The notes beneath the pieces are model-generated. The model was not told the DNA's origin and made no database searches. It saw only the letters and a program-made list of their open reading frames with translations. The position numbers and the translations under genes were made by a program. From Pseudomonadota bacterium (lineage in GTDB: Bacteria; Pseudomonadota; Gammaproteobacteria; Steroidobacterales; Steroidobacteraceae): a stretch of DNA of 7,584 nt. The stretch spans positions 1-7,584 of the forward strand of contig JAJYTX010000109.1 in NCBI GenBank assembly GCA_021792815.1. Direction: 5' to 3'. Numbering within the stretch: the stretch's first letter is position 1; each line of letters starts with the position of its first letter. This document shows, in pieces, positions 1 to 6,669 of the stretch.

Positions 1-467
1 ATCACCCCGACCGTCAGGCCGAGGAAGCGGTACACCGGCCCCATCCAGTCGGCGTCGCGCTGCGCCAGGTACTCGTTCACCGTGACGACGTGCACGCCCT
101 CGGCGGGCAGCGCGTTCAGGTAGGCCGGGAGGGTGGCCACCAGGGTCTTGCCCTCGCCGGTGCGCATCTCGGCGATCTTGCCCTGGTGCAGCGCGATGCC
201 GCCGATCAGCTGCACGTCGAAGTGGCGCATCTTGAGGGTGCGCCAGGCGGCCTCGCGCACCACGGCGAACGCCTCCGGCAGCAGGTCATCGAGTTTGGCG
301 CCGTCGCGCAGCCGCTGGCGGAACTCCTCGGTCTTGCCGCGCAGCTGCTCGTCGCCGAGGGCCTTGAGCGCAGGCTCGAATTCCCGGGCGGCGCGCACGT
401 CGCGCCCGTAGCTGCGCAGGAGCCGCTCGTTGCGGCTGCCGAAAATACGTTTCAGGGTATTGAGCAA
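1..467 (-). CDS. secA: SecA, preprotein translocase ATPase (N-terminal 155 residues, gene cut by left edge)
   Basis: SecA is the cytoplasmic motor that binds preproteins and uses ATP hydrolysis to push them through the SecYEG channel. The visible part covers the start of nucleotide-binding domain 1. Residues 8-13 read IFGSRN, as in the family N-terminus. [10 protein letters not shown] (64-73) and MRHFDVQL (80-87) follow, then the Walker A loop MRTGEGKT (101-108) and the [12 protein letters not shown] helicase motif (128-139), where E. coli has D in place of E. The start is TTG at 467-465. An in-frame TAG lies at 530-528, and no ATG or GTG occurs in frame between it and the TTG, so TTG is the only usual start that keeps the conserved N-terminus. 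The ribosome-binding site is weak. The gene follows the M23 peptidase gene by 195 bp, a common order. Roughly five sixths of the protein lies outside the window. Identity is very secure. Confidence 0.97.
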   Translation of the reverse strand, partial: MLNTLKRIFGSRNERLLRSYGRDVRAAREFEPALKALGDEQLRGKTEEFRQRLRDGAKLDDLLPEAFAVVREAAWRTLKMRHFDVQLIGGIALHQGKIAEMRTGEGKTLVATLPAYLNALPAEGVHVVTVNEYLAQRDADWMGPVYRFLGLTVGV

Positions 468-524
468 CTTGAGGTCCGCTTTACTGTGGTGTGCACCGCC
501 CGACAGGCCGGCGCGGAGCCCGAT

Positions 525-530
525 ATTCTA
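525..530 (-). promoter_or_regulatory. Possible secA promoter, -10 element TAGAAT
   Basis: On the minus strand TAGAAT matches the sigma-70 -10 consensus at five of six positions and would put transcription start near 518, about 50 nt before the TTG of secA. The hexamer at the right distance upstream (548-553, TAGGTC) is a poor -35, so the promoter is inferred mainly from the -10 and its position. The rest of the gap (468-662) is GC-rich and shows no convincing small gene and no SecM-like arrest peptide. Confidence 0.35.
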
Positions 531-662
531 CGCATTCGGGCGGCCCGGACCTAATGGGTGGCCGGGGCGGCCGGAATCAGCCTGGCGCATCCGGCTGCAG
601 GCGGGACGGCGGGAAAGTGCGCCCGGGACGGACCGCGGCGACCTGAAGACCGGGGCGGCGCC

Positions 663-1742
663 TTAAGATCCGGATCGACGGCCACCGCTGAGCACCTGCG
701 CCACGGAGAGCGCGTGCAGGCGGACGAAAGCGGCCGGATTGATCTCGATCCCGTCCTTGAGCACCTCGAAGTGCACGTGCGGACCGGTCGAGTACCCCGT
801 GGAGCCGACCAGCGCGATGACGTCTCCCCGCTTGACCGTCTCGCCGACGTGCACCAGCACCTTTTCGGCGTGCCCGTAGCGGGTGGCATAGCCATCGCCG
901 TGATCGATCTGAACCATGTTGCCGTAGCCGCCGCGCGGTCCGGCCCAGGTGACCACTCCGGCCGCGACCGCATGGATCGGGGTCCCCATGGGAGCGGCGA
1001 AATCGATGCCCTCGTGGAACTCCTCGTCCCCGGTGAACGGGTCGATGCGCTCCCCGAACGGCGAGGAGATCCAGCCCACCCGCACCGGCCGGCCCTCGGG
1101 GTGAATCTCCTGCCTCAGCTTGCGGGAGAGGATCACGTTCTCGAGCGCCGCGAGCTGCGAGGCGCGCAGATCGATCCGCCCCTCCAGCCGGCCGAGCAAA
1201 GCCGAGAGGCTGGGAATACCGGGCGTGGCGCCCGGGATGTCGGTCTCCGGTCCGCCCTGCGGAGGATTCTCGCCGAAATTGAACTCGCTGCTCGGCAGGC
1301 CCGCCATCGCCGAGAGACGCCGGCCCAGGGCATCGAGCCGCAGCATGTGCGCCTGCACGTCCCCGACCTGGATGGCGAGCGCCTGGGCACGGGCCTGCAT
1401 CTGCGCCTTCAGGTCCGCGATCTGCTCACGCTGGCGGGACAGAACATCCATCCAGTGAGTGGTCTCGGCGAGCGCGAGATCGCCGCCGCTGCCGCGACCC
1501 AGCGACAAGCCCATGGCGAACGCGCCGCCGAGAATCGACAGCATCACCACGGCCATGCACGTGAGCATCAGCGGGTGGCGCAGATTGAGGTTGAGCAGGC
1601 GCGAACGGCCGTCCTTCGAAAACACCACGACGCCCATGCCGCCGGTCGAGGATTCGAGCGTGACGTTGCGCAACGGCGCCAGACGTCCCAGCCCGCGCAG
1701 CGCCTGAGCCGCCCGGGAGCGCAGCGCGCGCCCGACGCTCAT
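663..1742 (-). CDS. Membrane-anchored M23 (LytM-type) metallopeptidase
   Basis: This is a predicted inner-membrane protein with a periplasmic zinc peptidase domain of the M23 family, whose active members cut peptide cross-links in peptidoglycan. With the ATG at 1742 it has 359 residues. It has a basic N-terminus, one membrane segment at about 56-77, a likely coiled coil at about 98-145, a linker rich in Pro and Gly (about 155-180), and the M23 domain from about 219. All expected zinc and catalytic residues are visible: H243 and D247 (HEGID), H291 (RYGHAEK), and H322 and H324 (HVHFEV). It therefore looks enzymatically intact, unlike degenerate EnvC or NlpD types. The start is uncertain. A GTG at 1757 has a GTGGGG stretch 6 nt upstream, and an ATG at 1637 (MGVVVFSKDG) would give a short cytoplasmic tail of the kind I recall in homologues. 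It lies upstream of secA and diverges from dciA. The specific substrate and partner are unknown. Confidence 0.9.
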   Translation of the reverse strand: MSVGRALRSRAAQALRGLGRLAPLRNVTLESSTGGMGVVVFSKDGRSRLLNLNLRHPLMLTCMAVVMLSILGGAFAMGLSLGRGSGGDLALAETTHWMDVLSRQREQIADLKAQMQARAQALAIQVGDVQAHMLRLDALGRRLSAMAGLPSSEFNFGENPPQGGPETDIPGATPGIPSLSALLGRLEGRIDLRASQLAALENVILSRKLRQEIHPEGRPVRVGWISSPFGERIDPFTGDEEFHEGIDFAAPMGTPIHAVAAGVVTWAGPRGGYGNMVQIDHGDGYATRYGHAEKVLVHVGETVKRGDVIALVGSTGYSTGPHVHFEVLKDGIEINPAAFVRLHALSVAQVLSGGRRSGS

Positions 1743-1839
1743 CGCAGCATGTTTCACCGGCGACCCCACTCTCACTGTTCGATCTCTCGCGTAGACTTGG
1801 CGTATCGCTCGGGTTCCGTCCCAGGCCCGGCGGGCGACT

Positions 1840-2196
1840 ATGCCCAAAATGCACGATCGGCACAAGCGCAGAAAACAGAGTTCGGCCGCGGTTCACGGCG
1901 GCGCGCGCTCCATCGGCGATCTGTTGAGCCGCAACGGGCCGGTTCTGTCGCGGATCGGCGACCAGAGCGCGCGCCAGGCGTTCTGGCGAGGTTGGTTGCA
2001 GACCCGTCTGCCGGCGGAGCTCGCCGCGCGGATCAGCGGCGTCATCGCGCGCGACGGCGTGCTCACCGTGTTTGCCGAGTCGGCCGCCTGGTCGGCGCGG
2101 CTGCGCTATGCGATCGAGGAGCTCGATGCCCCGGTGCGCGAAGCCGATCCTGACATCAGGCGGCTGGCCGTGAAAGTGCTGCCGCGCAAATCCTGA
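1840..2196 (+). CDS. dciA: DciA-family protein (DUF721), predicted replicative helicase loader
   Basis: This small basic protein of 118 residues belongs to the DUF721/DciA family, which interacts with and helps load DnaB helicase in bacteria that lack DnaC or DnaI. The N-terminus is rich in Lys, Arg and His (residues 1-13). The conserved core at about 59-95 contains RISGVIARDGVLTVFAES followed by AAWSARLRYAIEEL, the pattern typical of the family's KH-like fold. It is the only plus-strand gene here. Its stop is 7 bp from the lpxC stop, tail to tail, and its start faces the M23 gene. The first ATG (1840) is used; a second in-frame ATG at 1849 is possible, and neither has a strong ribosome-binding site. 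No clear promoter is visible in the 97 bp shared with the divergent M23 gene. Family membership is secure; the helicase role comes from family knowledge. Confidence 0.88.
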   Translation: MPKMHDRHKRRKQSSAAVHGGARSIGDLLSRNGPVLSRIGDQSARQAFWRGWLQTRLPAELAARISGVIARDGVLTVFAESAAWSARLRYAIEELDAPVREADPDIRRLAVKVLPRKS

Positions 2197-2203
2197 GTGT
2201 GCC

Positions 2204-3121
2204 TCAGCCGGCCGGCAGCGCCGGCGCCTCGATGTAGGAGATCGGCGCCTCCGCATACGACTCGAACGCCACTTCGTCCCAGGCGCCGGGCTCTGCCTGC
2301 AGCGCCCGCAGCAGTTTGTTGTTGAGCGCATGCCCGGACTTGTAGCCGCTGAACTCGCCGATCAGACCGTGGCCGAGCAGGTACAGATCGCCGATCGCAT
2401 CCAGGATCTTGTGTTTGACGAATTCGTCCTCGTAACGCAGACCGTCCTCGTTCAGCACCCGGAAGTCATCGAGCACGATGGCGTTATCGAGGTTGCCGCC
2501 GAGCGCCAGATTGTGCTCACGCAGCGTCTCGAGGTCGCGCAGAAAGCCGAAAGTGCGCGCCCGGCTGACCTCCTTCAGGAACGAAGTGGTCGAGAAATCC
2601 ATCGAGGCCTTCTGTGCCCGGCGTTTGAACAGCGGATGATTGAACTCGATCTCGAAGTTGACCTTGAAGCCGTCGAATGGCGTGAACTCCGCCCACTTGT
2701 CCCCGTCGGTCACGCGCAGACGCTTCTTGATGCGGATGAAACGCTTGGGCACCCGCTGCTCTTCGATGCCGGCGGACTGCAACAGAAACACGAACGGCCC
2801 CGCGCTGCCGTCCATGATCGGCACCTCGGGGGCGGAAAGCTCCACCACCGCGTTGTCGATCCCGAGGCCGGCGAACGCCGACAGCAGGTGCTCTACGGTC
2901 GAGACGCGGGTCGACCCCTTGCACAGGGTGGTACCGAGCATGGTGTCGCCAACATTTTCCGCGCGGGCAGGCACTTCGGCCGGCGGCGGCAGATCGGTGC
3001 GGCGGAAGACGATCCCTGCATCGGCGCCCGCCGGGCGCAGGGTCATCAGCACCTTCTTGCCCGTATGCAGACCGACGCCGGTGGCGCGGATTGAATTCTT
3101 GAGCGTCCTTTGTCCGACCAT
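2204..3121 (-). CDS. lpxC: LpxC, UDP-3-O-acyl-N-acetylglucosamine deacetylase
   Basis: LpxC is the zinc-dependent cytoplasmic enzyme that removes the acetyl group from UDP-3-O-acyl-GlcNAc, the committed step of lipid A synthesis. The 305-residue product has the same length as the E. coli enzyme. It opens QRTLKNSI followed by [13 protein letters not shown]. The catalytic set is intact: E77 and H78 (STVEHL), H237 and D241 ([11 protein letters not shown]), D245, and H264 ([11 protein letters not shown]). Zinc is expected on H78, H237 and D241. The [13 protein letters not shown] block (98-110) and SRARTFGF (186-193) are also present. The ATG at 3121 is chosen because it gives the family N-terminus; the frame stays open 21 codons further upstream with no match to the family. 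Only a weak AGAAG stretch precedes it. The C-terminus ends IEAPALPAG, unlike the nonpolar AVLA tail that makes E. coli LpxC an FtsH substrate. It follows ftsZ by 203 bp. Confidence 0.98.
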   Translation of the reverse strand: MVGQRTLKNSIRATGVGLHTGKKVLMTLRPAGADAGIVFRRTDLPPPAEVPARAENVGDTMLGTTLCKGSTRVSTVEHLLSAFAGLGIDNAVVELSAPEVPIMDGSAGPFVFLLQSAGIEEQRVPKRFIRIKKRLRVTDGDKWAEFTPFDGFKVNFEIEFNHPLFKRRAQKASMDFSTTSFLKEVSRARTFGFLRDLETLREHNLALGGNLDNAIVLDDFRVLNEDGLRYEDEFVKHKILDAIGDLYLLGHGLIGEFSGYKSGHALNNKLLRALQAEPGAWDEVAFESYAEAPISYIEAPALPAG

Positions 3122-3193
3122 GCCTCGTTCTTCTGCGATCTTGATAAAACGCACCGGCACCCGCAGCCTGACCGGGACGCCCAATGGCGCGTT

Positions 3194-3222
3194 ACCGTAC
3201 CACAGGCGAACTTTTTACTCCA
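3194..3222 (-). promoter_or_regulatory. Possible lpxC promoter (extended -10)
   Basis: On the minus strand TACGGT (3194-3199) is directly preceded by TGG, which gives an extended -10 (TGn). TGGAGT (3217-3222) lies 17 nt upstream as a partial -35 with three of six matches. Transcription would start near 3187, leaving a leader of about 66 nt before the lpxC ATG. The AT-rich GTAAAAAGT within the spacer stands out from the GC-rich surroundings. The call is inferred from spacing and motif quality only. In E. coli lpxC also has its own promoter after ftsZ. Confidence 0.4.
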
Positions 3223-3251
3223 TTTCCCGCACCTTCCCGCCGTTCGGCGCA

Positions 3252-3278
3252 CGCGGGTCCGGCCGGCCCGGACCCGCG
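3252..3278 (-). repeat. Perfect 11-bp inverted repeat (hairpin) between ftsZ and lpxC
   Basis: CGCGGGTCCGG (3252-3262) pairs without mismatch with CCGGACCCGCG (3268-3278) around a five-base loop. It begins 46 bp after the ftsZ stop codon and lies upstream of the possible lpxC promoter. The stem is very GC-rich, but no run of T follows on either strand, so it is not a standard intrinsic terminator. It could be a transcript-end stabilising stem, a pause or attenuation site, or a weak terminator. Confidence 0.6.
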
Positions 3279-3324
3279 CCCAGGGCCCTCGAGGAGCCCG
3301 CCGGACCTTCAGCCCCGGGGCGGG

Positions 3325-4527
3325 TCAATCGGCCTGGCGACGCAGGAAGGCCGGGATATCGAGCAGCTCATCGGGCCCGAGATCCTGACGCAACCCGTCA
3401 CCCACCGCCCGCTGCCGCTGCACCGTCGGTCGATCGAGCCTCGCGTAGTCGCTGCTCGAGGGCGGGCCGCGGCGCACCACCCGCATGGGCGGCTCGGTGC
3501 GTGTCTCACGCTGTGGCGTATGTTCGCGATGCGCTGCAGCCGCCACCTGGGGCCGCTCTGCCACCGCGGCGGGCCGGCCGAGTCCGGTGGCGACCACCGT
3601 CACGCGCACCTGATCGCTGAGGTCCGGGTCGATGACCGTACCGACCACCACGGTGGCGTCCTCCGATGCAAACTCCTTGACGATCTGACCAACCTCCTGG
3701 AACTCGCCGATCGACAGGTCCATGCCCGCCGTGACGTTCACCAGGATGCCGTGCGCACCGGCCAGATTGATCTCCTCGAGCAGCGGCGAGGATACGGCGG
3801 CCTCGGCCGCGGCCCGCGCCCGGCCTTCGCCGTTCGCCGCGCCGGTGCCCATCATGGCCATGCCCGTCTCGGACATCACCGTGCGCACGTCCGCGAAATC
3901 GACGTTGATGAGCCCGGGACGGGTGATCAGCTCGGCGATGCCCTGCACCGCTCCCTGCAATACCTGGTTGGCCGACTTGAAGGCATCGAGCAGCGTGGTC
4001 TGCGCCCCGAGCACGGTGAGCAGCTTCTGATTGGGAATGGTGATGAGCGAGTCACAGTACTTGCCGAGTTCGGCGATGCCGTGCTCGGCGACGTGCGAGC
4101 GCTTGCCGCCCTCCATCTCGAACGGCCGGGTCACCACCGCCACGGTGAGAATCCCCATCTCCTTGGCGATCTGCGCGACCACCGGAGCGCCGCCGGTGCC
4201 GGTGCCGCCGCCCATGCCCGCGGTGATGAACAGCATGTCGCAGCCCTTGATGAGCTCGACGATGCGGTCGCGGTCCTCCATGGCCGCCTGGCGGCCCACC
4301 TCCGGATCGGCGCCGGCGCCGAGCCCCTTGGTGATGTTGCTGCCGATCTGCAGCGCGGTCTTGACTTTCGCGTGCTTCAGGGCCTGCGCGTCGGTGTTGA
4401 CGCACATGAATTCCACGCCTTCGATTCCGGTCGTCATCATGTGGGCAACGGCATTTCCGCCGCCGCCGCCGACGCCGATGACCTTGATCACGGCGCTCTG
4501 GCTGTAGGCATCCATCAGTTCGAACAT
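3325..4527 (-). CDS. ftsZ: FtsZ, tubulin-like cell division GTPase
   Basis: FtsZ polymerises with GTP into the cytoplasmic Z-ring that organises the divisome. The product has 400 residues. The glycine-rich [11 protein letters not shown] (17-27) and NTDAQAL (44-50) lie in the nucleotide-binding half, and the tubulin signature GGGTGTG is at 106-112. The synergy (T7) loop [10 protein letters not shown] (205-214) carries D210 and D213, which complete the GTPase site of the neighbouring subunit. The globular core ends at about 317. A variable linker rich in Ala, Arg and Pro (about 318-385) leads to the C-terminal peptide [11 protein letters not shown] (390-400), the segment that binds FtsA and ZipA; E. 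coli has DIPAFLRKQAD. The ATG at 4527 is backed by a GAGGAG site 6 nt upstream. It follows ftsA by 49 bp and is probably cotranscribed with it. Nothing is missing. Confidence 0.99.
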   Translation of the reverse strand: MFELMDAYSQSAVIKVIGVGGGGGNAVAHMMTTGIEGVEFMCVNTDAQALKHAKVKTALQIGSNITKGLGAGADPEVGRQAAMEDRDRIVELIKGCDMLFITAGMGGGTGTGGAPVVAQIAKEMGILTVAVVTRPFEMEGGKRSHVAEHGIAELGKYCDSLITIPNQKLLTVLGAQTTLLDAFKSANQVLQGAVQGIAELITRPGLINVDFADVRTVMSETGMAMMGTGAANGEGRARAAAEAAVSSPLLEEINLAGAHGILVNVTAGMDLSIGEFQEVGQIVKEFASEDATVVVGTVIDPDLSDQVRVTVVATGLGRPAAVAERPQVAAAAHREHTPQRETRTEPPMRVVRRGPPSSSDYARLDRPTVQRQRAVGDGLRQDLGPDELLDIPAFLRRQAD

Positions 4528-4533
4528 TGTGCG

Positions 4534-4539
4534 CTCCTC
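4534..4539 (-). promoter_or_regulatory. Ribosome-binding site of ftsZ (GAGGAG)
   Basis: GAGGAG on the minus strand ends 6 nt before the ftsZ ATG, a strong site at the usual distance that fixes the start. It fits the need for far more FtsZ than FtsA or FtsQ from a shared transcript. Confidence 0.85.
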
Positions 4540-4576
4540 ATTGAATGCGGGTTAAGTCGGTAAAGATCGCTCGAAG

Positions 4577-5812
4577 TCAGAAGTTCCCCTGGAACCAGGT
4601 GCGCATGCGGCCGAAAGCCGTCTTTGCGTTGCCGCCCAGGGACCGCCCGCGGCGCGCGGGCAGGATGTTGTCACGCGCATAGAGCAGCAGCCCCACGCCC
4701 GTGGAGAAAACCGGATTGCGGACCACTTCGGTGAGCCCATGCACTTCCTGCGGCATGCCGAGGCGCACCGGCACGTGGAACACCTCCTCGGCGAGCTCGA
4801 TGGCCCCTTCCATGCGGGCGCTGCCGCCGGTGAGCACGATGCCCGCGACGATGAGTTCCTCGAAACCGCTCCTGCGCAACTCTTCGCGCACCAGGCCGAA
4901 CAGCTCCTCGTAGCGCGGCTCGACGACCTCGGCGAGCGTCTGGCGCGCGAGGCGACGCGCCGGCCGGTCGCCGACGCTCGGCACCTCGATGCTCTCATCG
5001 GGGTTGGCGAGCTGCGAAAGCGCGCAGGCATAGCGGATCTTGATGTCCTCGGCGTGCTGGGTCGGGGTCCGCATGGACACGGCGATGTCGTTGGTCACCT
5101 GGTCGCCGGCGATCGGAATCACGGCCGTGTGGCGAATCGCACCCTGGATGAAGACCGCGATGTCGGTGGTGCCGCCGCCGATATCGACCATGCACACGCC
5201 GAGCTCCTTCTCGTCGTCGGTGAGCACCGCGAAACTCGAGGCAAGCTGCTCGAGCACCACGTCGCCGACCTCCAGCCCGCAGCGTTTAATGCACTTCTCG
5301 ATGTTCTGCGCGGCGCTGTCGGCTCCGGTGACGATGTGCACCTTGGCTTCGAGGCGCACTCCCGACATGCCGATCGGATCGCGGATGCCTTCCTGGCCGT
5401 CGACGATGAACTCCTGGGGCAGCACATGCAGGATCTTCTGGTCCGCGGGGATCGCGACCGCCCTGGCCGCGTCGATCACGTGACCGACGTCGCCATGGGT
5501 CACTTCGCGGTCGCGGATCGCGACCACTCCATGGGAATTGAGACTCCTGACGTGACTGCCGGCGATGCCGGCGTACACGGAGTGGATCTCGCAGCCGGCC
5601 ATGAGCTCGGCCTCCTCCACGGCCCGCTGGATCGACTGCACGGTCGACTCGATGTTGACGACCACGCCCTTCTTCAGCCCCCGCGAGGGCTGCGAGCCGA
5701 CCCCGAGCACTTCGATGGCGCCGTCGGCACCGACCTCCCCGACCAGGGCGAGGACCTTGGAGGTGCCGATATCGAGGCCCACGATGAGATCTCTGTCGGA
5801 CCGTTTACGCAT
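4577..5812 (-). CDS. ftsA: FtsA, actin-like cell division protein
   Basis: FtsA tethers FtsZ filaments to the inner membrane and recruits later divisome proteins. The product has 411 residues (E. coli 420). ATPase-fold motifs appear in order: phosphate 1 VGLDIGTSK (11-19), phosphate 2 VDIGGGTTD (209-217) and the adenosine motif IVLTGGSARMEG (325-336). Between the first two lies the FtsA-specific 1C subdomain, about residues 84-165. The C-terminal stretch TAFGRMRTWFQGNF (398-411) is amphipathic, with aromatic and basic residues, and matches the membrane-targeting helix of the family. The ATG at 5812 is chosen because AGGAGG lies 6 nt upstream and the family N-terminus starts here; the frame stays open 42 codons further upstream but reads as junk. 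The first 8 bp overlap the ftsQ stop (ATGCGTAA), which suggests translational coupling. ftsZ follows after 49 bp. Confidence 0.99.
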   Translation of the reverse strand: MRKRSDRDLIVGLDIGTSKVLALVGEVGADGAIEVLGVGSQPSRGLKKGVVVNIESTVQSIQRAVEEAELMAGCEIHSVYAGIAGSHVRSLNSHGVVAIRDREVTHGDVGHVIDAARAVAIPADQKILHVLPQEFIVDGQEGIRDPIGMSGVRLEAKVHIVTGADSAAQNIEKCIKRCGLEVGDVVLEQLASSFAVLTDDEKELGVCMVDIGGGTTDIAVFIQGAIRHTAVIPIAGDQVTNDIAVSMRTPTQHAEDIKIRYACALSQLANPDESIEVPSVGDRPARRLARQTLAEVVEPRYEELFGLVREELRRSGFEELIVAGIVLTGGSARMEGAIELAEEVFHVPVRLGMPQEVHGLTEVVRNPVFSTGVGLLLYARDNILPARRGRSLGGNAKTAFGRMRTWFQGNF

Positions 5813-6665
5813 CGCGAACCTCCTGTTTGCGGAGCGCAAAGGCGCGGGCGGTGGCGCTGGCGAGCCTGTGGTGTGAGCCTGATGAGGCAGCCGGCCGTGC
5901 GTGCCGGCTTTCGCTTGGTATTGCATTGTGCGACGCACCTTTACGCCAACCGATGGCGAAACCGTTCGTGTAACGCATGTCTACGTGCGAGATCTGCGCG
6001 GCGCGCCGCTCGACGATGCCGAGCGCCGCGCTCATGAACCTGTCGAACCGCTCCTCGACCTGGGAGTGCCCGAGCCTCACCGTGATGCCGTCGGTCAGCG
6101 TGAACTGCCAGGTGCCGCGCGCATCGAGACTGAGCGCTGCGATGGCGAGTCCGCTCGACGCCAGACGATCCTGCATCGCCAGATACCGTTGCGTGACCTG
6201 CTGCTGCGCGCCTTCGGGACCGCTCAGCAGCGCCAGCCCCGGGGGCACGGGCTGCGCGTGCGTCACGAACTCCGTGCCGCTCGCATTGACCAGTCCGTCG
6301 CCGTCCCAGCGGGCCGCGGCCACCTGTTCCCGCACCCACACGTCGAGGCCGTGCGGCCAGGCACGCTGCACGCTGGCGGACGCCACCCACGGGAGCGCCT
6401 GCACCGCGCGGCGCACGGCCGGCAGGCTCACCGTGAGCAGCCCGGCGCCGTGCACCTGTTGCGCAACCGTCTGCTCGATCTGCAGCGGCGAGACGTGCGC
6501 GAATCGACCGGTGACGGTCACCGTGCGAATCGGCTGATCGAGCGCCCACAGCGCCGCGAAAACCACGACCAGGACCACGGCGGCGGCGAGCGCCCGGGAA
6601 AGCCAGCGCCTGGGAGGCGTCTCGGGGCGCTGGCTGGCGCGGCGGTTACGGGTCCGTCTGAACAT
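5805..6665 (-). CDS. ftsQ: FtsQ, divisome membrane protein
   Basis: FtsQ is a bitopic inner-membrane protein that links early and late divisome proteins and binds FtsB and FtsL in the periplasm. The 286-residue product has a basic cytoplasmic tail (1-24, many Arg), a membrane segment at about 25-41 (ALAAAVVLVVVFAALWA), a POTRA domain from IRTVTVTG (46-53) to about 118, and a beta domain to about 240. The segment RYTNGFAIGW (231-240) matches the E. coli strand whose Tyr and Trp contact FtsB (here Y232 and W240). The last 46 residues (241-286) are an odd tail rich in Ser, Ala, His and Arg, apparently disordered. The ATG at 6665 lies 4 bp after the ddl stop and 10 nt after AGGAGGT. An upstream frame extension inside ddl is unlikely. 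The gene overlaps ftsA by 8 bp. Confidence 0.95.
   Translation of the reverse strand: MFRRTRNRRASQRPETPPRRWLSRALAAAVVLVVVFAALWALDQPIRTVTVTGRFAHVSPLQIEQTVAQQVHGAGLLTVSLPAVRRAVQALPWVASASVQRAWPHGLDVWVREQVAAARWDGDGLVNASGTEFVTHAQPVPPGLALLSGPEGAQQQVTQRYLAMQDRLASSGLAIAALSLDARGTWQFTLTDGITVRLGHSQVEERFDRFMSAALGIVERRAAQISHVDMRYTNGFAIGWRKGASHNAIPSESRHARPAASSGSHHRLASATARAFALRKQEVRDA
5819..5824 (-). promoter_or_regulatory. Ribosome-binding site of ftsA (AGGAGG), inside ftsQ
   Basis: A consensus AGGAGG lies 6 nt before the ftsA ATG, within the last codons of ftsQ. It decides the ftsA start over upstream options. Because the two genes overlap, ribosomes finishing ftsQ would pass over it. Confidence 0.85.
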
Positions 6666-6669
6666 CGCG

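Noticed and set aside
452..535. 27-codon minus-strand frame overlapping the secA start, considered as a SecM-like leader peptide
   Set aside because: It has no hydrophobic signal or arrest motif and no ribosome-binding site, and its ATG would lie upstream of the transcription start implied by the TAGAAT element.
1743..1839. Divergent promoter between the M23 gene and dciA
   Set aside because: TAGACT on the plus strand resembles a -10, but no acceptable -35 or extended -10 accompanies it, and nothing convincing appears on the minus strand. The gap is too short of signal to call.
558..2153. 531-codon open frame on the plus strand opposite the M23 gene
   Set aside because: It is antisense to a clear M23 peptidase and also spans dciA in another frame. 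The product is a low-complexity string of Arg, Ala, His and Gly with no recognisable domain, as expected when GC-rich codons are read on the opposite strand.
2211..2225. Short GCCGGC-AGC-GCCGGC stem at the 3' end of lpxC, considered as a terminator between lpxC and dciA
   Set aside because: It is only 6 bp with a three-base loop, has no T run on either side, and lies in coding sequence. GCCGGC is itself palindromic and frequent in such GC-rich DNA.
1426..2331. Minus-strand frame of 301 codons crossing dciA
   Set aside because: It spans the ends of three real genes in the wrong frame, and its composition is random-looking and Arg-rich.
3184..4563. 459-codon plus-strand frame opposite ftsZ
   Set aside because: It is the mirror of a fully conserved ftsZ, is rich in His, Asp, Arg and Leu with no motif, and has no ribosome-binding site.
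4739..6037. 432-codon plus-strand frame opposite ftsA and ftsQ
   Set aside because: It runs across two well-supported genes and their junction in antisense, which fits codon-bias shadow rather than a gene.
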